Assembly: GCA_020053305.1 (NCBI GenBank) | Contig: JAGVNJ010000041.1 | Location: 1-61,109, forward strand | Direction: 5' to 3' | Origin: Candidatus Edwardsiibacteriota bacterium | GTDB lineage: Bacteria > Edwardsbacteria > AC1 > EtOH8 | Length of the DNA stretch: 61,109 bases | Shown: in pieces, positions 34,266-43,899 of the stretch | How the letters are laid out: each line of letters opens with the position of its first letter | Numbering within the stretch: position 1 is the stretch's first letter | Translations under genes and position numbers: made by a program | Notes under the pieces: model-generated | Seen by the model: the letters and a program-made list of their open reading frames with translations, nothing else | Databases searched by the model: none | What the model was told of the DNA's origin: nothing

Positions 34266-34292
34266 TTGAGGCTCCTATATTATCTATCGTTC

Positions 34293-34922
34293 TTATCTTA
34301 TCATTTTATCCAGCCACTTGCAACCGTCATAAAGCTCCCTGCGGTCCTTCGGGCTGTGCCGACCTTTGGTGATCATCAGGGTATCGGTGATGCCCTGGGA
34401 AGAAAAATCCCGGTGGATGCTCTGATTGGCCTCCAGGTTCCAGTCCTTTTCCCGGGATATCAGATAAAAATAATGCCCGGACAGAGATTCCCACTTGGCC
34501 AAATCCATGGCCCCGTTGTGGGCGCAGATGCAGACCGCCCCCTTGACTCTATCGGGATGAAGAAAAACCTCCATCATGGCTTGCACCGCCTGCCCGGAGA
34601 AGCCGTAGATGAAGATATTGTTTGTATCCACTGGATATTTGGAGATAAGCTCTCGGTAAGTATCCATTATATCCCGGTCGTTCTGCCAGACATCGCGGTG
34701 ATTCTTGGTCTTGGCCGAGGTGCAGATCACCCAGCCCAGCTTGTCGGCAATGGCCCTATTTGAATCCAGGTCCTTTTGGGTGGCCCCGGTGCAGGAGGTG
34801 ATGATCAGGGCCGGTGCGGGCTTTTTTATGTTCTTGGGAGCATAGAAATAATCCTGCTGGGCGAATAAAAGAGAGGTAAAAAGCAGCAATGATGCTCCCA
34901 AAACGATGCCGGACTTTTTCAT
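34293..34922 (-). CDS. Secreted alpha/beta hydrolase with atypical nucleophile elbow
   Basis: The 209-residue protein has a signal peptide (GIVLGASLLLFTSLLFAQ). Its fold resembles dienelactone-hydrolase or depolymerase-type esterases: strands APALIITSC and DTNNIFIYGFSGQAVQAMM, then KGAVCICAHNGAM. The nucleophile elbow reads GFSGQ instead of GxSxG, so the second Gly is replaced by Gln. The Asp is not obvious; His in KGRHSPKD could complete a triad. The ATG overlaps the stop of the YcaQ-like gene by four bases. Confidence 0.6.
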   Translation of the reverse strand: MKKSGIVLGASLLLFTSLLFAQQDYFYAPKNIKKPAPALIITSCTGATQKDLDSNRAIADKLGWVICTSAKTKNHRDVWQNDRDIMDTYRELISKYPVDTNNIFIYGFSGQAVQAMMEVFLHPDRVKGAVCICAHNGAMDLAKWESLSGHYFYLISREKDWNLEANQSIHRDFSSQGITDTLMITKGRHSPKDRRELYDGCKWLDKMIR

Positions 34923-36124
34923 TTCAAATGCCTTTTGATGTTCTTTCCGTATTTTGCCGGATAGGTTTTGATCAAAGAGACTTCATCGCATTTATTGAAA
35001 GCGGCAAATCCTTTCAGGCTCTTGCCCAGGGCCGCAAAGAACTCGTCGCCATCAGTCATTTCTTTCTCGATGAACAGCGAATTGATGATCAGTTCCTGGT
35101 TCTTCCGGTCGGCCTTGGGGTCCAGCCTTCCCACCAGGTCGCCTTTCCACAATATCGGCAGGCTGAAATAGCCGTATTTCCGCTTGTCGGCCGGAAGGTA
35201 GCATTCCAGGGTGTAGTCGAAATCGAATATTTCCTTGATGCGGTTGCGCAGGATAACTAAATTATCAAATGGCGACAGCAGATGCGCCCTGGGTTCGCCG
35301 CCCTTTGATACGTCGTTGATCCCGGCCAGATCTTCCTTCAAAATATAATATTTCTTTGGCAAACCATCGATGGATATCTGGACTATCTCCCCGCTTTCCT
35401 CCAGCTCCTTCAGCCATCTGCTCATCCGTCCGGTGATGTGCATGTACTTGTCGATGTCTCCTTCGCTGGCCGGACCCATGGAGCCCAGGGCCCGTTTGAT
35501 GAAGAAATGCTTCTCCTCCCGCTCGCCGGGTATCGAGATGTCCAGGCCCGGGGGCAGGACCCGCTCGGTCAGGTCGTAGATCCTCCGGAAGTTTTTTCTT
35601 TCGCCGACCATCAGTTCACCCCGCAAAAAGAGCACCTCCAGGGCCATCTTCTCCGGCTTCCAGTCCCACCACACGCCTTTCCGCTTGTTCCGGCCTTCGA
35701 AATCGCTACCGGATAAAGCTCCCTCTTCCACCACCCGCTTTTTCACCCGGTCAATGATCTGCTTCTTTCCCTTTATCCAATTGGAGATGGACTTGCTGCG
35801 CTTGCCCTGCATGTGGGAGATATAATAGCGGTAATCCTTGATGGGCAGATAGCTGGCGGCATGTGCCCAGTATTCAAAGATTTTCCTATCGTGCTTCTGT
35901 AGTTGGTGGAGATGTTCTTGGCAATAGCCCTCCACCCTGGCATTGAGGGCCACGTGATGCGAACGCTCGATGATGTGGATGGTGTCTATCTGAATGTATC
36001 CCAATTGGTCAATGGCCTGATAGGTTCCGTCCTTGCCTCTCAGGGATGTAGAATCGTCCAGTAATTGCTTATGCAGGATGAGGTTTTTGGCTTGTTGTAA
36101 TGATATTTTATGCAATTGGGTCAT
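34919..36124 (-). CDS. YcaQ/AlkZ-like (HTH_42) DNA glycosylase
   Basis: From the ATG at 36124 the protein has 401 residues (a TTG at 36139 would add five). It belongs to the winged-helix HTH_42 family that unhooks interstrand crosslinks and excises alkylated bases. The catalytic region reads GYIQIDTIHIIERSHHVAL, where QID fits the Q-x-D motif of the YcaQ branch rather than the Q-x-Q of AlkZ. EYWAHAASYLP and a C-terminal LSPFDNLVILRNRIKEIFDF are typical. It lies between a methyltransferase gene and a hydrolase gene in one unit. Confidence 0.87.
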   Translation of the reverse strand: MTQLHKISLQQAKNLILHKQLLDDSTSLRGKDGTYQAIDQLGYIQIDTIHIIERSHHVALNARVEGYCQEHLHQLQKHDRKIFEYWAHAASYLPIKDYRYYISHMQGKRSKSISNWIKGKKQIIDRVKKRVVEEGALSGSDFEGRNKRKGVWWDWKPEKMALEVLFLRGELMVGERKNFRRIYDLTERVLPPGLDISIPGEREEKHFFIKRALGSMGPASEGDIDKYMHITGRMSRWLKELEESGEIVQISIDGLPKKYYILKEDLAGINDVSKGGEPRAHLLSPFDNLVILRNRIKEIFDFDYTLECYLPADKRKYGYFSLPILWKGDLVGRLDPKADRKNQELIINSLFIEKEMTDGDEFFAALGKSLKGFAAFNKCDEVSLIKTYPAKYGKNIKRHLK

Positions 36125-36140
36125 GCTAACTTTATTCAAC

Positions 36141-37055
36141 TCATTTCGGTTTTTGTGCCTCGATAGTAAAGCCCAGCACTTTCATGATAAATCCATGTTC
36201 TGCCGCCAATTCCGCAATGGTGCTTTCCTTTGGGTCCAGCGCTAAACGGCTGGTGTTGAATGACGATATCTGGAAACCTGCTTCTCTCAATCTTTTTTCA
36301 TAGCCTTGGCCTATATCAGGGTCATTCATTTTTCTTTTCCACTTTTCCTGAACCGTTGCCGGAAATTTGGAAAAACTCTCCGGGTCCAGGTCAATGTCTG
36401 ACATAAACAATTTTCCGCCGGGTTTTAATATTCGGAAAGCTTCCTTTATGGCCAAATGGCTGCCTGAAATGTTGGCTATACCACCGGCACTATCAACACA
36501 ATCAAACGAATTTGATTTTACTGGACACTTTGTGGCATCAAAATGGGCAAATCCGACATTGGGCCATTTATTCAATTGATCTCTGAATCTTTGCCACTCC
36601 CGCAAAACAATCAGTCCCATGTCATTGAACAGTATTTTTGCCTTTGGATCAAAGTCTAGTATCAATGGCGCAAAACCACCGCCCCAGCCGCAGGCTATTT
36701 CCATAATCAACCCGCCGTGTTCGGCTATTCTTTTAACCCATGAATAATGCTTATGATCTTTGTTCCAATCTTCTAATCTTTTCCGGTAATTGTCTGTTAT
36801 CAGCGTTTCCCGCTTTACGCCGTATTTGTTAAACTCCCTTGCAATCGCCTCTTCATTGCCCCAAGTATCTTGCCCCTTCTCAACAAAAGAAGGAATCCGG
36901 TCCAATACGGGGTAAGAATACTTTCTGTTCGCTGTCTTTAAAAAGCCGTTGCCCCAGGAATCATTAACGCTGCTTCCTTCGAAGATCAACGGTAAATTAA
37001 CCGCTGGCGCAGCAAAAATATCATGGTATATATTTTGCATGAGTTGTTTTTTCAA
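36141..37055 (-). CDS. Class I SAM-dependent methyltransferase, unknown substrate
   Basis: The 304-residue protein contains a Rossmann methyltransferase core: motif I IMEIACGWGGGFAPL (about 116-130), FNDMGLIVL as the acidic motif II, FAHFDATKCPVKSNSFDCVD, and FRILKPGGKLFMSDID as the motif-IV/V region. The N-terminal 90 residues include YPVLDRIPSFVEKG, a Trm112-like strand often found before such domains. The stop codon is one base from the possible TTG start of the YcaQ-like gene, so both share a transcript. The product could modify a small molecule; the substrate is not predictable. Confidence 0.75.
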   Translation of the reverse strand: MKKQLMQNIYHDIFAAPAVNLPLIFEGSSVNDSWGNGFLKTANRKYSYPVLDRIPSFVEKGQDTWGNEEAIAREFNKYGVKRETLITDNYRKRLEDWNKDHKHYSWVKRIAEHGGLIMEIACGWGGGFAPLILDFDPKAKILFNDMGLIVLREWQRFRDQLNKWPNVGFAHFDATKCPVKSNSFDCVDSAGGIANISGSHLAIKEAFRILKPGGKLFMSDIDLDPESFSKFPATVQEKWKRKMNDPDIGQGYEKRLREAGFQISSFNTSRLALDPKESTIAELAAEHGFIMKVLGFTIEAQKPK

Positions 37056-37076
37056 TTGTTTCTGAACTCATCCCAT

Positions 37077-37097
37077 CCTTCTCTTGGCAAGAGAAGG
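37077..37097. repeat. Short hairpin of the CCTTCTCTT type
   Basis: CCTTCTCTTG and CAAGAGAAGG form a hairpin between the methyltransferase gene and the DUF503 gene. Similar strings lie near 24583, 32708 and 42770. Confidence 0.45.
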
Positions 37098-37136
37098 GGA
37101 TTAAAGTGTTGAGTTTTTTATTGGTAAAAATATAAC

Positions 37137-37172
37137 AAAAGGCCGACCCCCGTTGGAGATCAGCCTTTATTT
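37137..37172 (-). terminator. Probable terminator of the rimP-nusA-infB-DUF503 unit
   Basis: On the minus strand AAAGGCTGATC pairs imperfectly with GGTCGGCCTTTT, ending in T's, two bases after the DUF503 stop. Confidence 0.55.
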
Positions 37173-37173
37173 C

Positions 37174-37455
37174 TTATCTTATCTCTGTTTGATAATTAAT
37201 CAATTCAACATCTCTCTGTTGCCGAATGAAATCCACCGCCTTGGCCAGCACCTGGTCGGCGAACTGGCCGTCGTTGGCCACCACTGCCAGACCCAAGGTG
37301 GCCCTCTGCCATAAATTCTCATCATCCACCTCGGCCGCCGAAAGGTTGAATTCGTTCCGCAATCTCTGTTTAAGGCCCTTCACCGCCCGGCGCTTGTCCT
37401 TTAACGACTGGCTGCCCGGGATGAACAGTGAGATCCTGCAAACCCCTATTACCAA
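37174..37455 (-). CDS. DUF503 family protein
   Basis: The 93-residue protein matches the DUF503 family, whose gene commonly lies between infB and rbfA: MVIGVCRISLFIPGSQSLKD, then DKRRAVKGLKQRLRNEFNLS and AEVDDENLWQRATLGLAVVA. The start is TTG at 37455; no ATG is in frame upstream, and VIGVCR is the usual second position onwards. Its normal neighbour infB is separated from it by an outer-membrane gene. Function unknown, presumed ribosome-assembly related from context. Confidence 0.85.
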   Translation of the reverse strand: MVIGVCRISLFIPGSQSLKDKRRAVKGLKQRLRNEFNLSAAEVDDENLWQRATLGLAVVANDGQFADQVLAKAVDFIRQQRDVELINYQTEIR

Positions 37456-37521
37456 CTTAGCGCCCCGTTCATTTAAAACCGATAAACTGTAAATTCGTAA
37501 ACTCTTTTACCGGATCAACAG

Positions 37522-38640
37522 CTAGAACCGGTATCCCACCCCCAGCGAACCCTCAACCAGAAGGTTGGGCTTTACATAAGACCCCGCGGTAATCTTATCC
37601 CCGGGAAGGAACATCCCTCCGCGACCCTGGCCCCAGATGAATATCTTCGAGGCAAGGCTATAATCAACACCGGCCCCGCCCCGAAAGATGGGACTGAGGG
37701 CCTTCTGTTCCTCTCCGGTAGCCGGATCGATATAGACCGCGCCGTCGTAGTTATTTTGCCAGGACAAAACACCGGCGCTGACCAAAAGGTAAGGAGTGGC
37801 TTTCTCCCAGAAGGAGAATTTATACCGCCCCTCGGCCTCGATGTTGATGTAGCTGTTTTGATAAAGCTGGTAATTGGGTTCCTGGTCGTTTTCCGTGAGC
37901 TTGTTGCCGCCGAAACCCAGGCTCAGTCCGGTCATGATCCCGTATCCGACATCCATCCCCCCGCCAATCCGGATCATGTAGCCGTAATCCGCAGCGGAGA
38001 TTATTCCTCCCCTGAGGTTGATGGCCCCGCCGCCGGCAAAGATCTGCCACCTGCCGGAAGCCGATGCTCCCTTGCCGGACAGTTTGACATCAAGCTTAGG
38101 TTGCTGCTTGTCCTTAAGGCTTAGGCTGCGGCTGGCCGGGGGATAGCCGGGGGCGGTGAACAAGAACTGATAGTTTCCCGGCCTCAGTACCGCTTTGTAT
38201 TGCCCATCGGCGGCCTGGCTTTCGGTCTGCAGCGTTTGAGAGCCGGTGATGTTTACCCGGGCCCGTAGCGGACGGCCGCTGGCCGAATCGGTAATGCCGC
38301 CCGAAACCTCGGCCTCCCGTCGCTTAAGGGTCAGGTCCCACTTCTCGGCCTGGTCGGCGGCTACTGTTATCTTGCGCTCGATCCAGCGGTATCCATTGGC
38401 ATAAATGTGGACCTTGTAGTCGCCCGGAGACAGTTCCGCCTGGTAGCGCCCTGCCGAATCGCTCACCACCCCCGGAACATCCGTGCCGGGAAAGGTTATC
38501 ATGCCCTTCATGGGGACGCCGGAGTCCCGGTCCTTGATCGCCCCGGCGATGCTGCCCTTGGCGGGTTCCTGACACAGCCCCTGGCTGACAACCAGGCCGC
38601 ACCAAACCATCACCAACGCCAATACCGCTTTATTTTTCAT
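37522..38640 (-). CDS. Outer-membrane protein with two CarboxypepD-reg-like domains
   Basis: From the ATG at 38640 (372 residues; AGGAAGG nine bases upstream) the protein has a signal peptide (LALVMVWCGLVVSQGLCQE). Two carboxypeptidase-regulatory-like beta-sandwich domains follow, about 28-105 (GSIAGAIKDRDSGVPMKG) and 108-195 (AEVSGGITDSASGRPLRARV). The last 170 residues are rich in Gly, Tyr and alternating hydrophobics and end in GVGYRF, as in an eight-stranded OmpA-type barrel. A longer frame from 38808 runs into infB and is rejected. It is inserted in the infB-DUF503 interval. Confidence 0.75.
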   Translation of the reverse strand: MKNKAVLALVMVWCGLVVSQGLCQEPAKGSIAGAIKDRDSGVPMKGMITFPGTDVPGVVSDSAGRYQAELSPGDYKVHIYANGYRWIERKITVAADQAEKWDLTLKRREAEVSGGITDSASGRPLRARVNITGSQTLQTESQAADGQYKAVLRPGNYQFLFTAPGYPPASRSLSLKDKQQPKLDVKLSGKGASASGRWQIFAGGGAINLRGGIISAADYGYMIRIGGGMDVGYGIMTGLSLGFGGNKLTENDQEPNYQLYQNSYINIEAEGRYKFSFWEKATPYLLVSAGVLSWQNNYDGAVYIDPATGEEQKALSPIFRGGAGVDYSLASKIFIWGQGRGGMFLPGDKITAGSYVKPNLLVEGSLGVGYRF

Positions 38641-38720
38641 CTTGAGCATCCTTCCTGTTATTTTAAACTTTCCGGAGAGAAACGCTAAATAACCGGGGGT
38701 CAAGCCGTATGCAAAAATGT

Positions 38721-41198
38721 CTATTCCTGTTTGATCTCTTCTATGATATAGGTCTCCACTATGTCGCCTACCTTGATGTCGTTGAATTGCTCCAGCCCCA
38801 GGCCGCACTCGAAGCCGGTCTGCACCTCTCGGACGTCGTCCTTGAAGCGTTTGAGCGAGGCAAACTTCCCGTTGTACACCTCCACGTTGTCCCTGATAAG
38901 ACGGACCTTGTGGGAGCGGGCGATGGTCCCGGACAGGACCTGGCAGCCGGCGATGGTGCCTATCCCGGATATCTTGTAGGTCTCCCGCACCTCCACCCGG
39001 CCCTGCACCGCCTCCTTGAACACCGGGGCCAGCATCCCCTTCTGGGCCTTCTGCAGGTCCTCCAGGGCGTCATAGATGATGTTGTACATGCGGATCTCCA
39101 CCCCCTCGGTCTCGGCCAGCTCCCGGGCCCGCTCCTCGGGCCTGACATGGAAGCCGATGATGATGGCATTGGAGGCCTGAGCCAGCCGGACGTCGGACTC
39201 ATTGATGGCGCCCACCCCCTTGTGAATCACCAGCAGCTTGACCTTGTCGTTGGACATCTTGAACAACGAATCGCCGATGGCCTCGATGGAGCCGGCCATG
39301 TCGCCCTTGATCACCAGCTTCAGCTCCTGGATGGCCCCCTCCTGGATCTGGTCGTAGATGCCCTCCAGGGTGATCTTCTTGGCGGGGCGGAATTCATGCT
39401 CCCGCTTCAGCTGCTGGCGGCGGTTGGCCATCTCCCTGGCGTCCGATTCAACCTGGTAGACCTGGAAGGAATCGCCGGCCATGGGAGCCCCCTCAAAGCC
39501 CTGCACCAGCACCGCGCTGGATGGCCCGGCCTTAAGAACCTGCTTGCCGTGCTCGTCATACATGGCCCTCACCCGGCCGCTGTACAATCCGGCCACGAAA
39601 GGCTGGCCCTTCTCCAGGGTGCCCTGCTGAACCAGGACGGTGGCCAGAATGCCCTTGCCCTTGTCCAGCCGGGACTCTATCACCGTCCCCTTGGCCGGGC
39701 AGTCGGGATTGGCCTGCAACTCCAGCAGGTCGGCCTGCAGCAGCACCATCTCCAGCAACTTCTCCACGTTGAGTCCGGTCTTGGCCGAAACCTCCACTGC
39801 GATGGTCTTGCCGCCCCAGTCCTCCGCCAATAAACCGGCCTTGGAAAGCTCTTGCTTCACCTGATTGGAATCGGCCTTGGGCAGGTCCATTTTGTTGATG
39901 GCCACTATGATCGGCACCTTGGCCGCCTGAGCATGGTCTATGGCCTCCCTGGTCTGGGGCATCAGCCCCTCGGTGGCAGCCACCACCAAAATGACGATAT
40001 CGGTCACCTGGGCGCCCCTGGCCCGCATGGCGGTAAAGGCCTCGTGGCCCGGGGTGTCCAGAAAAGTTATCGAGCCGCTGCCTGTTTTCACCTCATAAGC
40101 ACCGATATGCTGGGTGATGCTGCCGTGCTCCCCTCCGGCCACATCGGTCTTGCGAATGGTGTCCAGCAGGGTGGTCTTGCCGTGGTCCACATGGCCCATC
40201 ACCGTCACCACCGGAGGCCGGGGCTTCAGGTTTTCCGGGGAAAGCTTTTCATCCTCCTTCTCCTCGGGCTGGTTGAATTCATCCTGCTCCTCCAGCACAT
40301 AGCCGAATTCATCGGCGATGGTGGCCAGGGTGTCCAGGTCCAGCCGCTGGTTGATGGTGACCATCAGGCCCAGGCCCAGTGCCTTGGCGATCACCTCTCC
40401 CGGCTTGGCCCCTATGGCCTGGGCCAAGTCGGCCACCGAGGAATATTCCGGCAGCTTAACGACCTTTTCGTCAACCGCCTCTCCCGGCGCATCCCCCCGC
40501 TCCTTGTCCTTATAGGATCTGCGGGCCTTGCCCCTTTCGATGGCGGCCATGGTCTGCCTGACCGTGGCGGCGATGGCCACATGGTCAACCGGCAGCTTTT
40601 TATCCTTATGTTTTTTCCGCTTGCGTTTTCTTTTTCTTTTTCCCAGCGCGTCATCTTCCGCCAGTGGCTTGGGATAGGGGGTGGTCATCTCCTTGGGATA
40701 GTCTATGGGGGTGGGCACGATCTTGGTGATCACCGGCTTGTGCACCACCGGCCTGGGCGGCACCGGCCTTCTCATCATTGGCTTGGCGCCCGAAACCGCC
40801 GCAACCCTTGATACAATGACCGGGGGGGCTTCCTCCACCGCCACCTTGGCCTCGGCTTTGACCGTGGCTTCTTTTTTCTCCTGGATCTTCTTCTTCTGCT
40901 GCTGTTCCTGCTTGACCGCCTCCTTCTCCTCCTCGAACTTCAGCTTGACAGACTCCAGCATATCCTTGGTGACCAGGCTCATCCGGCTCTTGATGTTGAA
41001 ATTAAGCTCGTTGAGCATGGACAGCAGGGCATCGGCCGATATCTTCAGATCTTTGGCCGCCTCAAAAACCTTCACTTCCTTGGCCGGTTTGGCGGCCTCA
41101 GGTTTCTTTTTGGCAACGGGCTTCTTCTTGACCGCTTCCGTCTTTTTGACCACTTCTGTCTTCTTGGTGGTCTTGGTAGTTTTCTTAGTCACTGCCAT
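38721..41198 (-). CDS. infB: Translation initiation factor IF-2
   Basis: The 825-residue GTPase delivers initiator tRNA to the ribosome. Order: Lys-rich N-terminal tail, an IF2-N-like domain ([20 protein letters not shown]), another low-complexity basic stretch (about residue 195, [14 protein letters not shown]), a second IF2-N domain (about 250-310), the G domain with [31 protein letters not shown] and NKMD, then domains II, III and IV with the C-terminal [18 protein letters not shown] region. The start is eight bases after the nusA stop. Length is in the normal range for IF-2. Confidence 0.97.
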   Translation of the reverse strand: MAVTKKTTKTTKKTEVVKKTEAVKKKPVAKKKPEAAKPAKEVKVFEAAKDLKISADALLSMLNELNFNIKSRMSLVTKDMLESVKLKFEEEKEAVKQEQQQKKKIQEKKEATVKAEAKVAVEEAPPVIVSRVAAVSGAKPMMRRPVPPRPVVHKPVITKIVPTPIDYPKEMTTPYPKPLAEDDALGKRKRKRKRKKHKDKKLPVDHVAIAATVRQTMAAIERGKARRSYKDKERGDAPGEAVDEKVVKLPEYSSVADLAQAIGAKPGEVIAKALGLGLMVTINQRLDLDTLATIADEFGYVLEEQDEFNQPEEKEDEKLSPENLKPRPPVVTVMGHVDHGKTTLLDTIRKTDVAGGEHGSITQHIGAYEVKTGSGSITFLDTPGHEAFTAMRARGAQVTDIVILVVAATEGLMPQTREAIDHAQAAKVPIIVAINKMDLPKADSNQVKQELSKAGLLAEDWGGKTIAVEVSAKTGLNVEKLLEMVLLQADLLELQANPDCPAKGTVIESRLDKGKGILATVLVQQGTLEKGQPFVAGLYSGRVRAMYDEHGKQVLKAGPSSAVLVQGFEGAPMAGDSFQVYQVESDAREMANRRQQLKREHEFRPAKKITLEGIYDQIQEGAIQELKLVIKGDMAGSIEAIGDSLFKMSNDKVKLLVIHKGVGAINESDVRLAQASNAIIIGFHVRPEERARELAETEGVEIRMYNIIYDALEDLQKAQKGMLAPVFKEAVQGRVEVRETYKISGIGTIAGCQVLSGTIARSHKVRLIRDNVEVYNGKFASLKRFKDDVREVQTGFECGLGLEQFNDIKVGDIVETYIIEEIKQE

Positions 41199-41206
41199 AA
41201 TATCTC

Positions 41207-42679
41207 CTATTCCTGCCGTTCCAATGGTTCTCCGGCCTGGTGCTGTTCATCGTCATTGTCGGATTCTTTTTCTCCCTCGCTGCCGGATTCTTCGGCCGGT
41301 TTCTCATCGGCTTCAGCCGGTTCTTCCCCGCCGCCAGGTTTGATCAGGATCGGCTCTTCCTCGCCGACAGGCTGGTCATTAACCGGCTGATCGTCGGGCT
41401 TGGCCGGGGCGTTCTTCTCGTCAAAATGCATCAGCTGGGCGTCCTTGGCCTCCTTGGCGGCCGACAGCACCTTCTCGGCCGTCTTGGCGCCAATGCCGTC
41501 GATGCTGGTCAGGCCCTCCTCGCCCGATTCTATCACCTTCTCCACCGTATCCAGCCCGGCCTCCTTGAGCTTGGCTTTGATCTTGTCGGAGATGACCAGT
41601 TCCTCCATCGGGAGCTGAACCTGGGCCAGCGCCTCGAACCTCTCCTGATACTGGCTGTCGGTCATCACGTCTATCCGCCAGCCGGTCAGCTTGGCCGCCA
41701 GGCGGACATTCTGGCCCCGTTTGCCGATGGCCAGCGAATACTGGTCGTCGGGGCAGATCACTATCACCCGTTTCTCCTCGGGCTCGGGGAAGGCCTCCAG
41801 CCCCTTGGCCGGAGAAAGGGCCCGGGCCACGAACAGTGCCGGGTCCGGCGACCAGGACACGATGTCTATCTTCTCGCCCGACAATTCCCTGACCACCGTC
41901 TGGACCCTAGCGCCCTTGAGTCCCACAAAAGCCCCCACCGCATCCACCTTGCTTTCGGTGGAGTGCACCGCCACTTTGGTCCGGTCGCCCGCCTCGCGGG
42001 AGACGGCCTTTATCTCCACCAGGCCCTCTTTGGTCTCCGGCACCTCCTGCATGAACAGGCGCTTTACAAAATCGGGATGGCTGCGCGACAATATCACCTG
42101 CGGCCCTTTGATGGTCTTGGCCACGTCCAGGACCACCGCCCGGACGGTGCGCCCCTGCTGGTATCGCTCGGAGCGGATCTGCTCGGAGTAGGGCAGAACA
42201 GCCTCGGTGCGGTCCAGGCTGACCAGGATGTCGTCCCGGCTGATCTGCTGGACCGTCCCGGTGACGATATCCCCCACCTTGCCGGAGAAATCCTTGAACA
42301 CCTGTTCCCGCTCGGCCTCCCGCACCTTCTGGAACAGTATCTGCTTGGTGGCCTGGATGGCCATCCGCCCGAACTCTTCGAACGGCAGGATCACCTCCAC
42401 CTCGTCGCCCGGCTGGGGGTCGTCTATATATTCGGCGGCATCCTCGGCGGAGATCTCCAGGGCCGGATTGAGGACCTCTTCGGTCACCACCTTCTTGGCA
42501 AAGATGCCGATCTCACCGGTATCGTCCTCCAGCTCCACGAAGATGTTCTCCGAGGTACCGAACCTCTTTTTACAGGCCTGCAACAGGCCCATCTTGAGGG
42601 TCTCGATGACGAATTCCTTGCTCAGATTCTTGCGCCTGGCGATCTCGCTCAGGGCTTCGATTACGTCTAGGTTGGACAC
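41207..42679 (-). CDS. nusA: Transcription termination/antitermination factor NusA
   Basis: The 490-residue protein binds RNA polymerase and RNA. Order: NusA N-domain (about 1-125), S1 domain (about 128-195, GDIVTGTVQQISRDDILVSL), KH1/KH2 (about 225-340; GLKGARVQTVVRELSGEKID and AIGKRGQNVRLAAKLTGWRI), a helix-hairpin-helix near 375-400 (SIDGIGAKTAEKVLSAAKEA), and a long acidic tail (EEEPILIKPGGGEEPAEAD onward). It lies between rimP and infB, the classic order. Confidence 0.97.
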   Translation of the reverse strand: MSNLDVIEALSEIARRKNLSKEFVIETLKMGLLQACKKRFGTSENIFVELEDDTGEIGIFAKKVVTEEVLNPALEISAEDAAEYIDDPQPGDEVEVILPFEEFGRMAIQATKQILFQKVREAEREQVFKDFSGKVGDIVTGTVQQISRDDILVSLDRTEAVLPYSEQIRSERYQQGRTVRAVVLDVAKTIKGPQVILSRSHPDFVKRLFMQEVPETKEGLVEIKAVSREAGDRTKVAVHSTESKVDAVGAFVGLKGARVQTVVRELSGEKIDIVSWSPDPALFVARALSPAKGLEAFPEPEEKRVIVICPDDQYSLAIGKRGQNVRLAAKLTGWRIDVMTDSQYQERFEALAQVQLPMEELVISDKIKAKLKEAGLDTVEKVIESGEEGLTSIDGIGAKTAEKVLSAAKEAKDAQLMHFDEKNAPAKPDDQPVNDQPVGEEEPILIKPGGGEEPAEADEKPAEESGSEGEKESDNDDEQHQAGEPLERQE

Positions 42680-42795
42680 GACTTTTACTCCTTAGTATGT
42701 ATGTGATCCTGTGTGTTATTTTATTGCTTTGATTTCCGGGCTAACTTTTAGCTCAATCCCTCTCTTCTCCCGACAAAAGAGAGAGTAGCTTAGGT

Positions 42796-43278
42796 CTATT
42801 TTTTCTTCAATTCCACTTCCAGCCGGGCTTTTTTTATCTGGGCCAGCGGCAGCCAGACCGATTCCTGATCCTTCAGGATGATCTTGACCATTCCGTTCTG
42901 GACCTCGCCGATATGCCCGATGAAGGTGTTCTGGCCGTTCAGGGGCTGGCTGATGACCACCTTGACCGGCCGGCCGGCGTAGCGCATGAAATCTTCCGAC
43001 TTTTTCAACGGCCGGTCCAATCCGGGGGAGGACACCTCCAGATTATAGGGATGCGGGATGGGGTCGTTGGCATCCAGCTCGGCCGAGATCCGGCGCGACA
43101 GGGCGCTGCAGTCCTCCATGGCGACCCCCTGGCCGGGCCGGTCTATGAACACTCTTAGAAAATCACCGCCGGTCTTGTATTCCACGTCCACCAGCTCCAG
43201 CCCCATCTCGTCGGCCATGGGCCGGACCAGCTCCTTTATTTTGTCAATGATCTCTTCGGCCGTATTTTTTATTTCCAT
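42796..43278 (-). CDS. rimP: Ribosome maturation factor RimP
   Basis: The 160-residue protein matches RimP: MADEMGLELVDVEYKTGGDF, then FIDRPGQGVAMEDCSALSR, NLEVSSPGLDRPLKKSEDF and the C-terminal Sm-like domain (FIGHIGEVQNGMVKIILKD). RimP acts in 30S subunit assembly. It heads the rimP-nusA-infB unit; a promoter should lie in 43279-43387, but I cannot point to convincing boxes. Confidence 0.95.
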   Translation of the reverse strand: MEIKNTAEEIIDKIKELVRPMADEMGLELVDVEYKTGGDFLRVFIDRPGQGVAMEDCSALSRRISAELDANDPIPHPYNLEVSSPGLDRPLKKSEDFMRYAGRPVKVVISQPLNGQNTFIGHIGEVQNGMVKIILKDQESVWLPLAQIKKARLEVELKKK

Positions 43279-43387
43279 CGGTATCCTGTTCGTTTAAATC
43301 GCTAAGACGCCATAGAGAAACTCCGGATTTACAAATCCTGGTGATCTCGGCAGTTAAAGATTCCGGTTGGTTTTTCGGATAGCAAAA

Positions 43388-43412
43388 GAGAGCGGGCTTT
43401 GTACCCGCTCTC
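43388..43412 (-). terminator. Terminator of the M48/glycosylase unit
   Basis: GAGAGCGGG and CCCGCTCTC enclose CTTTGTA, and on the minus strand a CTTTT tail follows. It separates the decayed glycosylase gene from rimP. Confidence 0.75.
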
Positions 43413-43465
43413 CTAAAAATCAAGTCTGGAGGTATTATAGCCTAAAAGGAGATATAATGCAAGGA

Positions 43466-43896
43466 TTATTTTGCCCGCTCCCAGCTTTCCACCGGGCCTT
43501 GGATAACTCTGAAAAGGATATGGGTCTGGATACTTTTAATACTGCGTAATGAAATATACCGCCGGGCATCCCGCTTGTTTAGTTTCTTCAATAGATGGAG
43601 AAGCTCGTATTCCACCTGGCCCCAAGCGACCTTTATCTTCGGGGTTGTTTTTTTAGAGGATATTTTATTGCCATCGAAGCTATATCCTCTGGCCACCGAT
43701 TCTTATGAATACCGCTCAAGTAAGCACCGATAGCCGCCAACGGATCGTTTTGTTCCCTGAACCTTTGTAATTGGGGATGGTTCCTATAACCCTTGGTCCT
43801 TCCCTGCAGGACCTTCTGGGCCAACAGCCCCTCGCGCCACACTGCCAACAGGCCCTGGCGGTCCAGGTATTTGGGATGTATTGACCAAAGGCGCAT
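43466..43896 (-). pseudogene. Frameshifted pyrimidine-dimer DNA glycosylase (endonuclease V type)
   Basis: Read on the minus strand, MRLWSIHPKYLDRQGLLAVW, then GYRNHPQLQRFREQNDPLAA match the T4 endonuclease V/PDG family up to IHKNR near 43700. The frame then breaks by one base. In the other frame the family continues: ARGYSFDGNKIS, then VAWGQVEYELLHLLKKLNKR and HILFRVIQGPVESWE. One extra or missing base near 43697-43703 restores about 143 residues. The enzyme would cut at UV pyrimidine dimers. It is either a recent pseudogene or a sequence error, since no other damage is seen. Confidence 0.78.
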
Positions 43897-43899
43897 AGC

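Noticed and set aside
41240-42670. A 476-codon open frame antisense to nusA, and similar long antisense frames at 6184-7445 and 39852-40811
   Set aside because: High GC keeps antisense frames open; the translations are low-complexity shadows of the real genes, without ribosome sites.
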